From Patescibacteria group bacterium (lineage in GTDB: Bacteria; Patescibacteriota; Patescibacteriia; 2-12-FULL-60-25), in NCBI GenBank assembly GCA_029210915.1, contig JARGGJ010000003.1, positions 25,171 through 89,170 on the forward strand: DNA of 64,000 nt. The letters run 5' to 3'. Position 1 is the first letter of the stretch. Every line of letters begins with the position of its first letter. The notes under the pieces were generated by a model that had not been told where the DNA came from, made no database searches, and saw only the letters and a list, made by a program, of their open reading frames with translations. Below are positions 34,009 through 43,450 of the stretch, piece after piece. The translations under genes and the position numbers were made by a program.

Positions 34009-36663
34009 TTATTTTAGATTAAACAGCATTGCCGAAACTTTATCTCTATCCCAAAGCATCTCATGCGTAAAATCTTTGTTTAGCGTATCTTCTTTATCAG
34101 AGGCAATATTTAAATCACTTCTGTCCCAAGCAATGCTCCAGCTCGGATCAACATTAATTTTTTGAGTAAGTTCACGCGGTTTTCCACTTTGGCTTGTATA
34201 TAACATCAAATACGCCGCTCGCACCTGTTCGTTGCTGGATGGCTCGGGCATATCATTATCGAGCGATGTTAAAATGTCACGTATTGTAAACGGTAAAGCG
34301 TAGGTAATGGTTACATCCTGGGATCTGCCCGGATCCAACTGCAACCAACCGCCTACAACCGTATAACCATCTTCCATGGACACAGAAACAGTACCCGGCC
34401 CGGCAACCATGGAATCCTCCACCACCGCGATATCCGGATCTAATGAATCCGTATCCAAGGGTTTTTTAAATAAATTTTCGGGCGGTGGCAAGAATCCTTC
34501 GGCAGAGATTAACTCCGAACCTTTTGGGATATAAAACCTTACATAAGATACATTCCTTACTCCATAAAAAAGCTCATTCTTATTGCCTTCATGTACGCGG
34601 TTTAAAAGAACTTTATTGGTAATATTTCCTTTTGCGTCAATATTTACTTCATGCAAAACCGATTCCTTAACAACTCTATCAGTTTTTTGACCGGCTATAT
34701 TAGCCTCCACGATTGCTAAAAAATCACCATTTGTTTCTTTAAAAGATCCTCCCCAACCGAATTTTTCCACAAAATCTTGTTCCTCGGGATTAAACATGGC
34801 TACCTGAATATCTTTGGTACTTAAACCCTCGGAAGCTGCCGCGGCCAGTTTTAACCAATCATCTCGTGATAGATCCTTAACTCTCAACAAGAGTTTATCA
34901 AACATGTCTCCGATAAATTTTTTAGGTTTATTCTCTTCTTTATCGTATTCCAATTCCACAACTTTTTGCGTTTCCAGATAAAAATTTTCTGCAGTTATTG
35001 TTTTTCCGTATTCTTGCATTTCTATTGGGCCGGTAACTTTAAGGATATCTTCCATAAAAGATGCGTTAACGGCTATCACTCCATCTACGGTTGGTTGCCC
35101 CGATTTACTCCAAAACCAATTTACTTTTTGAGCGGATTTATAAAAATCTCCAAACCAATTGGCATCTTGAAATTGCCACAAAGGATTAATCAAATGCATC
35201 GGACCGGGTGATTGCACCCTGGCTGTAAGCTGGCTTTTTAAATCATACGGCCCGCCCGGTGGAACATAAATAGAGTGTAACTCACCGTTTAACAGTCTTA
35301 CCTCGGCAATAGATCCCATGAATCCTCCGCTTGGCCTAAGTTCCGAATCATTTTGAAAAACCAATAAGTAATTCCTAAGTTCGCCCTTACCCAAAAACCC
35401 TACCAGTGCCTCAGAAACAAGCTTAAGCTCTCGCACCGTGTGTTTTGCTTCCGCTAATTGCAAAGGCAAAGATTCAACAGCATTTTGATATTCTGAGGGC
35501 ATTTGTTTTGCATCCACCCCGAGTGATGCCTTTTCCGCGTCCAAAAGCATAGGCAATACAGCATCAGCGTGAGCTCCTAAAACCTCTATGCGTTCAATTA
35601 ACGGCCTCTTTTCATCATCAAAAACTTTGCTAAAACCCAAAGATAAAATCTTCCCAGCTTCACTTGTTTTTTCGCCAACCTCCAGTAAAGCTTTAGCCCC
35701 TCTGTATTTATCCGGTGCCACGGCTGCGGCGCTAAGAGCCAACAACCTAGATTCATCCAACATCATCGAAGCTTCTCTGAATTTACTTGAAGCCATTTCC
35801 AGTTGATTGATGGATATATTTAAATCTTTATCCGTCTGCATTAAGGACAAAGCCCCAATAGCTTCATTGCTCTTTCTGCCGATAGCGTCGGTTTGCCCCG
35901 CAAATGTTTTGTAGGTTGTAAGCGCGAAAGCCGGCACAACCGCCACAAAAGCCAAACCCAAAAAAGCTAAAATAAAACTTTTAACTTTAATCCTTTGCAA
36001 AACAGGCTCTCTTGGCACTTCTTCTTCCGTAAAGTCATTAATCGATTCTTCTGCGACTTTTTCTCGTGTTAGCTCTACGGGGCGAACAAAAACTTTACCA
36101 ACTTTTCTTAACCCTCTCCTTAACCCGCCAAAACCTGAAGTGTTATCCGATAAATCTTTCTGAGAATTTACCATCCAAGGCTCTGCGTCGCTTGCCAAAA
36201 GTGTAGATGAATATACATCGGGCGAAATCGGTTTTTTGGCAAAAGCATCCACATAACTCATCTGCTCTGCCGGTAAAACTCTCTCCTCATTAAACCGAGG
36301 CCCCACAAAACAATCCTGCAAAGAAACAACATACTCACTCCTCTTATGCGGGCTCATTTTTACCTCTACACAAACCGCCTCGGGTGGTTCATGAGAATCC
36401 ACAACACAGGCAATGGTTTTTAAATCCATTGCTTCTACATCTTCCGAATCGTCTATAAGATCACTTAAAATTTTATAATCAAAAGCTTTTTTCTGAAATT
36501 TCTTTTTTGGCGGACGCTTAGCCCTGCGATGTATACCCGTAGCTGTAAGTAAAATCACTCCATCTTGTTCGATAACGCTTGCAAGCGGAGACTCAAAATC
36601 ACGCAAATTTTTTATGCTGATGAATTCGTTGTCTTTTGATTGTGGTATGCCGTTTATACTCAT
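34009..36663 (-). CDS. DUF4012-domain protein
   Basis: 884 residues from ATG at 36663; a TTG four codons upstream is less likely because it lies within the promoter region. A cytosolic N-terminus (about 1-225), one membrane segment (ILAFLGLAFVAVVPAFALTT), a helical linker, and the DUF4012 domain with NDSELRPSGGFMGSIAEV and VNWFWSKSGQPTVDG near residues 440-540. DUF4012 is widespread in Patescibacteria and Gram-positives next to polysaccharide genes; its biochemistry is not established. It sits between a glycosyltransferase and the repeat protein in one operon. Confidence 0.88.
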   Translation of the reverse strand: MSINGIPQSKDNEFISIKNLRDFESPLASVIEQDGVILLTATGIHRRAKRPPKKKFQKKAFDYKILSDLIDDSEDVEAMDLKTIACVVDSHEPPEAVCVEVKMSPHKRSEYVVSLQDCFVGPRFNEERVLPAEQMSYVDAFAKKPISPDVYSSTLLASDAEPWMVNSQKDLSDNTSGFGGLRRGLRKVGKVFVRPVELTREKVAEESINDFTEEEVPREPVLQRIKVKSFILAFLGLAFVAVVPAFALTTYKTFAGQTDAIGRKSNEAIGALSLMQTDKDLNISINQLEMASSKFREASMMLDESRLLALSAAAVAPDKYRGAKALLEVGEKTSEAGKILSLGFSKVFDDEKRPLIERIEVLGAHADAVLPMLLDAEKASLGVDAKQMPSEYQNAVESLPLQLAEAKHTVRELKLVSEALVGFLGKGELRNYLLVFQNDSELRPSGGFMGSIAEVRLLNGELHSIYVPPGGPYDLKSQLTARVQSPGPMHLINPLWQFQDANWFGDFYKSAQKVNWFWSKSGQPTVDGVIAVNASFMEDILKVTGPIEMQEYGKTITAENFYLETQKVVELEYDKEENKPKKFIGDMFDKLLLRVKDLSRDDWLKLAAAASEGLSTKDIQVAMFNPEEQDFVEKFGWGGSFKETNGDFLAIVEANIAGQKTDRVVKESVLHEVNIDAKGNITNKVLLNRVHEGNKNELFYGVRNVSYVRFYIPKGSELISAEGFLPPPENLFKKPLDTDSLDPDIAVVEDSMVAGPGTVSVSMEDGYTVVGGWLQLDPGRSQDVTITYALPFTIRDILTSLDNDMPEPSSNEQVRAAYLMLYTSQSGKPRELTQKINVDPSWSIAWDRSDLNIASDKEDTLNKDFTHEMLWDRDKVSAMLFNLK

Positions 36664-36690
36664 GCCACTGGGCAAAGCGGTATAATAAAA

Positions 36691-37797
36691 TTAATTTTTT
36701 AATGCAAGATTATACGCCTCAAGTGTATGCTCCGATGCATTCCTCCATGTATATTTTTCCTTTAAAACCTCACCTGAGATTTTTGCTTGATTGCGCATTG
36801 AATCTGAATTATCCACCACCGCTTTAACAGCATCAATCATACCATCTCCGGAGCCGGATTTGAAGTAGACAACCCCGCCCGTACCCAAAACATCGGGCAG
36901 AGGCCTGCTATCCGAGGAAATTACCGGTGTTCCAAGCGCTAAAGCCTCGAGAGGAGGCAAGCCAAAACCCTCAAATTCCGACGGAAAAACAAATGCAGTT
37001 GCGTTCTCATACAAAGATCTAAGCTCCCCATCCGAAACTCTCCCTTCAAAATGAATACGCATTAAATTCATCGATTCTGACATCAACTTTATTCTCTGCA
37101 TAAAAACATCCGTCTCCCCGGCTATAACCAAGTGCATATCCGGATAGCTTTGCGAGAGTTCTTTCCAAACCTCCATCAACAAATCCAATCGCTTATGCGG
37201 ATACGAACTGCCCACATATAGTAAATACTCAAAATCAAAATCCCTGCTTCCATCATTATGCAATTCCGAGACTCCCTCGCCGGTTACAATAATCTTTCTT
37301 TTTTTAGATGGATAAAAAAACTCTACATCATCTGCCACAAACTGTGTTGGTACGGATATTGCCTTTGCTCCAATTATCGCATGTCTCAAAACAGCGCGAT
37401 AACCAACTCTTTTAGCTAACCGATGGAAGACCGATCGTGTACTGGTTTTTGAGCTGTCTTTTTGATGCCTTAGCAACAGATCATGAATCGTAACAACATA
37501 AGGCTTGCGATAAGTAAGCGGCACATTCCAGTGCGGAAAATGCATCACATCAACATCAAGTTTATTCAATACTTTTGGCAAATACAATTGCTCTTTTGTG
37601 CTATACCAAGGAATATCCGCCACAATTGTCTTTACGCATGCATGATCTTTTAAAGCATGATCCAAACTACGTGTAATAAAAAAATACTCATTCTCAGGAT
37701 GATTTACGATCATTGCGCGAAACAACTCCTCTATATATCTCCCAATACCCCGAGTATTCCCCGCCCCCATCATTCTGGCATCAACACCAATTTTCAT
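36691..37797 (-). CDS. Glycosyltransferase family 4
   Basis: 368 residues, GT-B fold. The N-terminus KIGVDARMMGAGNTRGIGRY binds the acceptor side, and the nucleotide-sugar site is seen in EGFGLPPLEALALGTPVIS at about residues 276-294, the E(x7)E motif of GT4 enzymes. YVGSSYPHKRLDLL starts the C-terminal domain. It probably adds a hexose to a cell-surface glycan. First gene of the operon with DUF4012 and the repeat protein. Confidence 0.93.
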   Translation of the reverse strand: MKIGVDARMMGAGNTRGIGRYIEELFRAMIVNHPENEYFFITRSLDHALKDHACVKTIVADIPWYSTKEQLYLPKVLNKLDVDVMHFPHWNVPLTYRKPYVVTIHDLLLRHQKDSSKTSTRSVFHRLAKRVGYRAVLRHAIIGAKAISVPTQFVADDVEFFYPSKKRKIIVTGEGVSELHNDGSRDFDFEYLLYVGSSYPHKRLDLLMEVWKELSQSYPDMHLVIAGETDVFMQRIKLMSESMNLMRIHFEGRVSDGELRSLYENATAFVFPSEFEGFGLPPLEALALGTPVISSDSRPLPDVLGTGGVVYFKSGSGDGMIDAVKAVVDNSDSMRNQAKISGEVLKEKYTWRNASEHTLEAYNLALKN

Positions 37798-38223
37798 ACC
37801 CGAATACTATAAACCACAAATAGCAAATAGCAAATAGCAAGAGTTATCTAGCCAATTTAGGTCAGTGGACAGTGACGGGCGATCTGGAGTCATTCGGCAT
37901 TTTCAGTACAGTGGTCAGTGATGGATGATCAAGAGTTGTTCGAGTTATAACAGTTCAGTGGTCAGTGGTCAGTGGTCAGTGGCGATTGTTGATGGCAAGT
38001 GACGCTGTCCCGATGTTGGTGTCTGAGCAAGCGAACCGCGCAACGCGAAATAACAAATAATAAAAATAATACCTCCGCTCGCTTTGTTATTTATTATTTG
38101 TTATTTGTTAATTCATGAGTTAATTGCACAATCCTGTCAATCGGTTCCCAATCCTGTCGGAGATTACGAGTGTAGTCGAGTAAAAAATCAAGGTAAAAAA
38201 AGACCACAATAGTGGTCCGAGTA
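37798..38223. repeat. Repeat-word spacer
   Basis: No gene. Contains CAAATAGCAAATAGCAAATAGC, AGTGGTCAGTGGTCAGTGGTC (about 37960-37982, with diverged copies at 37863 and 37910), GCGAAATAACAAATAATAAA, TTATTTATTATTTGTTATTTG and an AATCCTGTC repeat (38130-38158). Confidence 0.75.
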
Positions 38224-38700
38224 TCACAAAGGGATGGGCAATATATCATTCTCCGTATCAGCCTCCAGATCATCAAATGGAACCTTGTTTATTGGAATCA
38301 TGCTCTCCAATCTTTGAGCATGACCATTTACTCTAGCTTTCATGGGCGGCCAACTACGAGTCGGTCGATTGCGATATGTATGATGCAAGTACTGAAAAGT
38401 AACTCCCAGATCTTCTTGGCCCAGTTCTACCAAGATAACTCCCAATTGGTAATAATAATCCAACAACTCTTCACAAAAGTATCCACAAAAAACCTTCTCC
38501 GTGCATTCTGTCGCTGTTGTCAGCAGTTGAAATTCTTGTTTGGTAACCGTAGACATCAAAAAAACTTCTCTGGCACTAACTAACAGTTCTTTTATGCGTT
38601 CACAAAGTATCAAATCATCTCGCATACCGGCGGTACGCGACATGTAACTATCATTTTTATCAAATGGTTGTTTTTTTACTCCGTTTCTCGTTCTATGCAT
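38224..38700 (-). CDS. Orphan protein of 158 residues
   Basis: Start ATG at 38700 is chosen because AGAGGGG lies six bases before it; two earlier in-frame starts are too close to or before that site. Mostly helical (LILCERIKELLVSAREVFLM, FCGYFCEELLDYYYQLGVIL), with a tail RNRPTRSWPPMKARVNGH. Not recognised. A TATAAT at 38748-38753 and a leader hairpin GCGCAATTTGCGC (38728-38740) precede it. Confidence 0.65.
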   Translation of the reverse strand: MHRTRNGVKKQPFDKNDSYMSRTAGMRDDLILCERIKELLVSAREVFLMSTVTKQEFQLLTTATECTEKVFCGYFCEELLDYYYQLGVILVELGQEDLGVTFQYLHHTYRNRPTRSWPPMKARVNGHAQRLESMIPINKVPFDDLEADTENDILPIPL

Positions 38701-38747
38701 TTTCATCCCCTCTTGAAAAAGTACAAAGCGCAAATTGCGCCTGCGCT

Positions 38748-38753
38748 ATTATA
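38748..38753 (-). promoter_or_regulatory. -10 box for the 158-residue orphan
   Basis: Perfect TATAAT on the minus strand; the -35 (TTTCAA) is weak. The leader carries the palindrome GCGCAAATTGCGC. Confidence 0.5.
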
Positions 38754-38869
38754 AACCAAAATTATAAAATTTGAAAGTAAAAACTTTATCTTTCCAATCC
38801 GGTTCCGGATCTATCAAAAAACCAATGTCTCCGGCACAATAAAATACTTTTCTTTCTACGAACTTGATC

Positions 38870-39073
38870 CTACTTATAAAATTTTTCACGATTAATCGCA
38901 TCCTGCTTACAGCAATAACTTTCGAAATAGATAAGCACAAATGGCCCATTATTACCTGTCCATTCATTAGATTTTTGATTATGTTCCAAGAGTCTGGTTT
39001 TAGGATCTTTATCAGTGCTCCCACAATATATTTTATTATTACTTAAACTCTGTAAAAAATATACATAATGCAT
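38870..39073 (-). pseudogene. GIY-YIG nuclease-like protein, C-terminally truncated
   Basis: 67 residues starting MHYVYFLQSLSNNKIYCGST; YVYFLQ and IYCGST are the GIY and YIG motifs, and REKFYK corresponds to the conserved C-terminal helix. Family members usually continue with KSGxGRK for 15-20 more residues; here a TAG stop follows YK, and the same frame continues DQVRRKKSIL, so the gene may have lost its tail by a nonsense change. It may still be functional. These small nucleases are typical mobile or repair-linked genes. Confidence 0.65.
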
Positions 39074-39137
39074 ATTAATCATTATAACAAAAAAGACCCT
39101 ATTTGGATCTTTCCTGTTTAATCAAGCTTATGCTTGA

Positions 39138-39214
39138 TGGTCGGGCCAGTGGGACTCGAACCCACGGCCTCCTGCTCCCAAAGCAGGCGCGCTAGCCAAC
39201 TGCGCCATGGCCCG
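39138..39214 (-). tRNA. tRNA-Pro (TGG)
   Basis: Acceptor CGGGCCA/TGGCCCG, anticodon loop TTTGGGA between CCTGC and GCAGG gives TGG, T-loop TTCGAGT, CCA encoded. Confidence 0.95.
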
Positions 39215-39435
39215 ATAATTTGTGATGTGCATAATACACGCAATAACTATTTTTGCCAAGTATTAACACATCTTGCCAATTTACACACATTTTGGTAATC
39301 TTATGCCGTTACTGTAAATTAAGAATTTAAAATTATGAATTAAAAATGTTGGTAGCCTACGGCATTATATATAATCCTGAAGTGACTCCTGCATTCATAA
39401 TTCTTAATTCAAAATTCATAATTATCAAGTATTTC

Positions 39436-39511
39436 GCGGGTATCGTATAGTGGTTTTTTATGACAGCCTTCCAAGCTGTAGAGGCGGGTTCGATTCCCGC
39501 TACCCGCTCCA
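39436..39511 (+). tRNA. tRNA-Gly (TCC)
   Basis: Acceptor GCGGGTA/TACCCGC, anticodon loop CTTCCAA between ACAGC and GCTGT gives TCC, T-loop TTCGATT, CCA encoded. Confidence 0.95.
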
Positions 39512-39600
39512 CGTAAAAATCATCTTAGAAATAAGGTGATTTTTGTTTTATCAAATATTAAAGTCATGATTCACGTGGCATGGCCATGATTTTTTTTAGA
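39512..39600 (+). repeat. tRNA-linked hairpins after tRNA-Gly
   Basis: CGTAAAAATCATCTTAGAAATAAGGTGATTTTTG begins at the CCA end: the stem AAAAATCA/TGATTTTT is a terminator of the same design as after the other tRNAs. It is followed by TCACGTGGC and CATGATT...GGCCATGATTTTTTTT. Confidence 0.7.
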
Positions 39601-39650
39601 TAATAAAAACTCCCAAAATAGGAGTTTTTATATAATCAAGCTTAACTTGA

Positions 39651-39725
39651 TGGTGCCGAGGGCGAGGATTGAACTCGCGACGCAAAGATTTTCAGTCTTT
39701 CGCTCTACCACTGAGCTACCTCGGC
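39651..39725 (-). tRNA. tRNA-Phe (GAA)
   Basis: Acceptor GCCGAGG/CCTCGGC, anticodon loop CTGAAAA between AAAGA and TCTTT gives GAA, T-loop TTCAATC, CCA encoded. A second copy of its first 14 bases lies upstream at 39791-39804. Confidence 0.95.
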
Positions 39726-39744
39726 AAAATATCATTCTTTTAAG

Positions 39745-39804
39745 AAACAATGCTACCACTGCCTGCCCCACGAAGCTTTACGCGTAGTGGGGAGCTACCT
39801 CGGC
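39745..39804. repeat. GCCCC palindrome and duplicated tRNA-Phe 5' end
   Basis: GAGCTACCTCGGCA (39791-39804) repeats the tRNA-Phe 5' end (39712-39725 region). Between the copies lies CTACCACTGCCTGCCCCACG...GTGGGG, a short member of the GCCCC...GGGGC palindrome family. Confidence 0.65.
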
Positions 39805-39905
39805 ATGGTTAAAAAGCGTGAGTATCATAGCTAATAAAGCCAAAAGATGCAAGTATCTTGTCAAGATATTTAATATGAGTTAATATAGTGCCCACAAAGC
39901 CCCAC

Positions 39906-39982
39906 GGGCGTGTAGCTCAGTTGGTTAGAGCGTTACACTGATAATGTAAAGGTCCCTGGTTCGAATCCAGGCACGCCCACCA
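39906..39982 (+). tRNA. tRNA-Ile (GAT)
   Basis: Acceptor GGGCGTG/CACGCCC, anticodon loop CTGATAA between TTACA and TGTAA gives GAT, T-loop TTCGAAT, CCA encoded. Confidence 0.96.
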
Positions 39983-40440
39983 CGTAAAAAGCCGCTTAGA
40001 TAAATAGGCGGCTTTTTACGTGCCCCGTGATTAATGAAGCAATAGAATAATTAGCGAAATTAATTTTACGGGGCTAAGTATCTTGAGTACCGGCTTCACG
40101 TGGCGTGCCCTCCAAAAATCGCTATAAGTAAAATTAGGCGATTTTTTTCGTGCCCCGTGATCCGCCATGGCGGGTTTTACGGGGCAAGTAACTTTAAGTT
40201 CGCGATTTCACGTGGCGCAGCCCCTTAAAAAAGCCGCTTAGAATAATAGGCGGCTTTTTACGTGCCCCGCGTATAATGACTTCGTCACCACGCGGCACTG
40301 CCGTGATTATGAATGAACGTTGATCTGATGGATATCAGATTTACGGGGCAGACAACTTAAAGTTCGCGATTTCACGTGGCACAGCCCCTCCAAAAGCCGC
40401 TTAGAATAATAGGCAGCTTTTTACATACTCCTCATTTTCA
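39983..40440 (+). repeat. tRNA-linked modular palindromic repeats after tRNA-Ile-GAT
   Basis: Four hairpins AAAAAGCCGCTTA..TAGGCGGCTTTTT (or AAAAATCGC...GCGATTTTT) alternate with three GTGCCCCGT...TTACGGGGCA palindromes and CACGTGGC junctions. Inner contents differ: 40021-40076 AT-rich, 40150-40190 with CCGCCATGGCGG, and 40264-40350 with a complex hairpin. The 87 bases 40264-40350 are the exact reverse complement of 45531-45617. No coding sequence. Confidence 0.85.
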
Positions 40441-40488
40441 AAAACCCGAGCTTCAGCCCGGATTTTTTACACAACACTATTTTAACTC

Positions 40489-41043
40489 CTAGAAAGACCA
40501 ATTAATAGAGATCATTCTTTCGTCATCGTCTGTTGTTATTGTTATAAAAACTTGTTCATCCGCCCTTTCGTATCCAAGCATTTCGGCATCTTCAATTGTT
40601 ACGGTCTGAGTCTTCTCCCAACCGGCTTTCTCATATTCATTCCTATACCAATCTGCCACTTCTTTAGTTTGATCTTGAGTTGTAAGTGTAATCATTGCGC
40701 TATCTTTTTCACCCACATCGCGGATAACACCTACAAGTTTAGCATTTGAATAAACGATAATGCTTTCCGTTAAATCACTTGGCAATTCAACATTCTCACC
40801 AAACATCATTTGGCCACCGCCCTCCTCATCATTAAAGGTAATTGTTGCATCATCACCTTCACCATTGATATCGATATCTACATCACCTCCACCCATAGAT
40901 TCCAATAATTTCTCGGTCATCTTTTCTGCAGCCTTCTCTTCAAATTTATCTTGAGCGGATTGAAAAGGATTACAACCTGCGCCAAAAAGCACAACCGACA
41001 TCACAGCAACCAACGCCACACCAAATGTAAAATTGTTTTTCAT
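40489..41043 (-). CDS. Putative lipoprotein, acidic
   Basis: 184 residues from ATG at 41043. The signal MKNNFTFGVALVAVMSVVLFGAGC ends in a lipobox (LFGAGC); lipid anchoring at Cys24 is likely. The mature part starts with a helical Lys/Glu segment (AQDKFEEKAAEKMTEKLLES), a Gly/Asp-rich linker, then an alpha/beta domain with EVADWYRNEYEKAGWEK, reminiscent of small substrate-sensing lipoprotein domains. Function unknown. It lies among tRNAs and repeats on its own. Confidence 0.8.
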   Translation of the reverse strand: MKNNFTFGVALVAVMSVVLFGAGCNPFQSAQDKFEEKAAEKMTEKLLESMGGGDVDIDINGEGDDATITFNDEEGGGQMMFGENVELPSDLTESIIVYSNAKLVGVIRDVGEKDSAMITLTTQDQTKEVADWYRNEYEKAGWEKTQTVTIEDAEMLGYERADEQVFITITTDDDERMISINWSF

Positions 41044-41163
41044 ATTTATTGCGTCAAACACTTAATGTCAAACGTCGAATGTCTTTAATAATTTGACGTT
41101 AATCACTCTAGCGCTCAACAAAAATTCTTAATTCTTAATTATTAATTCTTAATTATTATTCAT

Positions 41164-41880
41164 TCAGTACCTCTCAGCCTTCAACTTACCCTTTACATCC
41201 ACTCCTTCACTTTCCAACACTTCTTTCACATGATCCATCATCAAAACAGGTCCGCACATTAGATAACTCGCATCCTTAAAATCTTTTACGTATCTTTTTA
41301 TCATATCATCATCAAACCGTCCATACTCCCCATCCCAATCCTCCAAATGTTCACGTGTTAAAATCGGCACATAAATAAAATTTGGATTCTCTTTTGCGAG
41401 CTCTAAAAATTCTTTATGATAAATTAAATCTTCAATAGTTCTTCCCGAATAAAACAAGGTCAACTGTTTATCGCTTTTTTTTAATAATTCCGCGCGAATC
41501 ATGGATCTGAAAGGAGTTATACCTACACCCCCCGAAAAAAACACAACTTTTTTATCCTCCGGCACACTAAACATTCCATAAGGTCCCTGAACCCCAAAAA
41601 TATCCCCGGGTTTTGCATTAAACAATATCCCCGACAATCTACCTTGTGATTTTATACCTAATTCCAATCCAGCAACCGACTCCGAGGGAGCCGATGCAAT
41701 AGAGTATGATCTAACATATTTAGAGTTACCCTCACTGTCCAATTCATGCACCATCACAAATTGCCCTTGCTTAAACTCAAACATAGCTTCACCATCAGCA
41801 GGCTCAAGCCAAATCCGGCACAACTCTTTGGTTGGGCATTCATTTTTTGTAACTTTAAACTTTCTAATAGACTGAATCAT
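41164..41880 (-). CDS. Ferredoxin-NADP reductase-type flavin oxidoreductase
   Basis: 238 residues. FAD-binding RSYSIASAPSE at about residues 55-65 and the NAD(P)-binding GGVGITPFRSMIRAE at about 113-127, followed by YSGRTIEDLIY and the C-terminal MCGPVLMMDHVKEVL are diagnostic for the FNR superfamily. No iron-sulfur domain is attached, so an electron partner must be encoded elsewhere. Standalone gene. Confidence 0.93.
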   Translation of the reverse strand: MIQSIRKFKVTKNECPTKELCRIWLEPADGEAMFEFKQGQFVMVHELDSEGNSKYVRSYSIASAPSESVAGLELGIKSQGRLSGILFNAKPGDIFGVQGPYGMFSVPEDKKVVFFSGGVGITPFRSMIRAELLKKSDKQLTLFYSGRTIEDLIYHKEFLELAKENPNFIYVPILTREHLEDWDGEYGRFDDDMIKRYVKDFKDASYLMCGPVLMMDHVKEVLESEGVDVKGKLKAERY

Positions 41881-41962
41881 ATTTGTATTTTGTATCTGGT
41901 ATCTGGTATTTAGCAGTCATAACCGCACCATCTGCTATATACCAAATACCATATACCAAATA

Positions 41963-42367
41963 CTAATTTTTTTTGAAGTAAACCGATAGTACCTCATCAC
42001 AAGATAGTTTGGCAACATTTTTCTTGTACTGTGTCCAAAATGGCGGATGATGAATCATGTATTTTAGCGTGAACCATTCTCTGTAATACCTGGGAGGTTT
42101 TTGATGATGCGCAAGCTCATGTGCAATCACGCGTAAAATAGCATCAATTCTCCGTGCTTTCATTGTCTTTGGAGTGTACAGATCAATCACAACCCACTTC
42201 TCCCCCGGTTTGGTGTATCCATAAGTAATCGAGTTAAACTTCCCGGTTCCGCGTTTACGTCGCCTAAGAGGCCTTAACTCAAAACCCGGCATATCCAAAA
42301 CCAATAAACACCTCTGAAAAAGATGCTCCACCATAGCCTCATGCCTCGGATCCAAAATATCAGACAC
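41963..42367 (-). CDS. SprT-like / YgjP-like zinc metalloprotein
   Basis: 134 residues, GTG start. The motif VIAHELAHHQKPP (HExxH) at about residues 83-95 and the downstream HHPPFWTQYKK histidine resemble SprT/YgjP/WLM-type minimal metalloproteases (gluzincin fold). No signal peptide, so cytosolic. A shorter start at MVEHLFQRC is possible. Substrate unknown. Confidence 0.75.
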   Translation of the reverse strand: MSDILDPRHEAMVEHLFQRCLLVLDMPGFELRPLRRRKRGTGKFNSITYGYTKPGEKWVVIDLYTPKTMKARRIDAILRVIAHELAHHQKPPRYYREWFTLKYMIHHPPFWTQYKKNVAKLSCDEVLSVYFKKN

Positions 42368-42446
42368 GTGCTATAGGATACTGTGAATGCAAAAATGCTT
42401 CAAGGAGTAACCCATACAAAAAAACCGACATATTTATCAGCCTTTT

Positions 42447-42498
42447 AGTTCCGCTTTCAGCGATAGCAGGGGCGAATTCGAGATTCGCACCCTACTAT
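42447..42498. repeat. 52-bp repeat, copy 1
   Basis: TTAGTTCCGCTTTCAGCGA and CGAATTCGAGATTCGCACCC recur at 44557-44612 with few changes. Contains two small palindromes (CGCTTTCAGCG and CGAATTCG...). Confidence 0.7.
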
Positions 42499-42585
42499 GT
42501 TCTGCTATAAGCTATCAGGAATCAGCTATCTGCTATCACCCCATGATAAGTGATTCGTACTTTATTATTAGTAATTTGTAATTTG

Positions 42586-43428
42586 TTATTTATTATTTAA
42601 ATACGCCGCGTATTTAGTAAGCAAATCCTTCATTGCCTCTTCTGTTGGCCGCATCTGAATCCCAAACTCTGCCAACCTTGTATTTTGCAAAACATTTGTC
42701 GATCGCTTCTTTGCCGTTAACCCCCCGCTAACCATCTCCTCCTCGGTTATCCATTCATTCTTATGATTTGGATCGACGATTTCTTCATACCACTTCATTA
42801 AATCTCGATACGTGAGCGGTTCAGGATTTACAACATGAAAAACCCCTTGTGCTCTTTTATCAATCAATTGCTTTAAAACATCCAAAAGATCCTCAACTAC
42901 CGTTACGGAGTTTTTAACATCTATAACTTTTGGATACGAAGCAATCTTTGTAATCGAATTTTTAGCTGATGGCATTGGATCCATCGGAATTCTAAGACGA
43001 GCAATCGCAACATCCTTAAGATCTGCCAACACAAAATCCGCAGCCGCTTTGGTCTTCGAATAATACGCCGCCGGATTGGGAAAATCACTCTCTAACCAAC
43101 CTTTTGGATCCGGTGAATCCCCATAAAACATACAACCACTGGAAAGATGCGTTAAATGAATTCCCAGTTTCGCACACTCATTTGCCATCATGATCGGCAA
43201 CCAAGTATTTGCCATGGCTGTCTCAAGTTGATGAGTCTCGCACCAATCTACATTTGGCGTCCCGGTTAAACCCGCGCAATTCAAAACCGCATCCGGTTCT
43301 TCGCGCTCCAAAACCTCGGCCAAATCCGACGGCTTTTCGATCATTACGGTAGACATTCTTGCCTCCGGGTAACGCTCGATGAATTTATTACCAATCCATC
43401 CGTTACCAAAAACCAATATTCCTGACAT
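42586..43428 (-). CDS. RmlD-like NAD(P)-dependent sugar reductase/epimerase
   Basis: 280 residues from ATG at 43428. Rossmann motif LVFGNGWIGNKF at the N-terminus (GxxGxxG form), NCAGLTGTPNVDWCE and the SDR catalytic YYSKTKAA with Tyr and Lys near residue 145. It most resembles dTDP-4-dehydrorhamnose reductase (RmlD) or related extended SDRs acting on nucleotide sugars. No other rml gene is in the window, so the exact substrate is uncertain. Confidence 0.85.
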   Translation of the reverse strand: MSGILVFGNGWIGNKFIERYPEARMSTVMIEKPSDLAEVLEREEPDAVLNCAGLTGTPNVDWCETHQLETAMANTWLPIMMANECAKLGIHLTHLSSGCMFYGDSPDPKGWLESDFPNPAAYYSKTKAAADFVLADLKDVAIARLRIPMDPMPSAKNSITKIASYPKVIDVKNSVTVVEDLLDVLKQLIDKRAQGVFHVVNPEPLTYRDLMKWYEEIVDPNHKNEWITEEEMVSGGLTAKKRSTNVLQNTRLAEFGIQMRPTEEAMKDLLTKYAAYLNNK

Positions 43429-43450
43429 AGGACTCAACTATACAATTGCC

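Noticed and set aside
38749..39024. Minus-strand 91-residue frame overlapping the GIY-YIG gene
   Set aside because: Different frame, no motif, no start signals; the GIY-YIG frame is the coding one.
39983..40440. CRISPR array
   Set aside because: Repeats are palindromic modules of unequal length with repeated, not unique, inner sequences; no cas genes.
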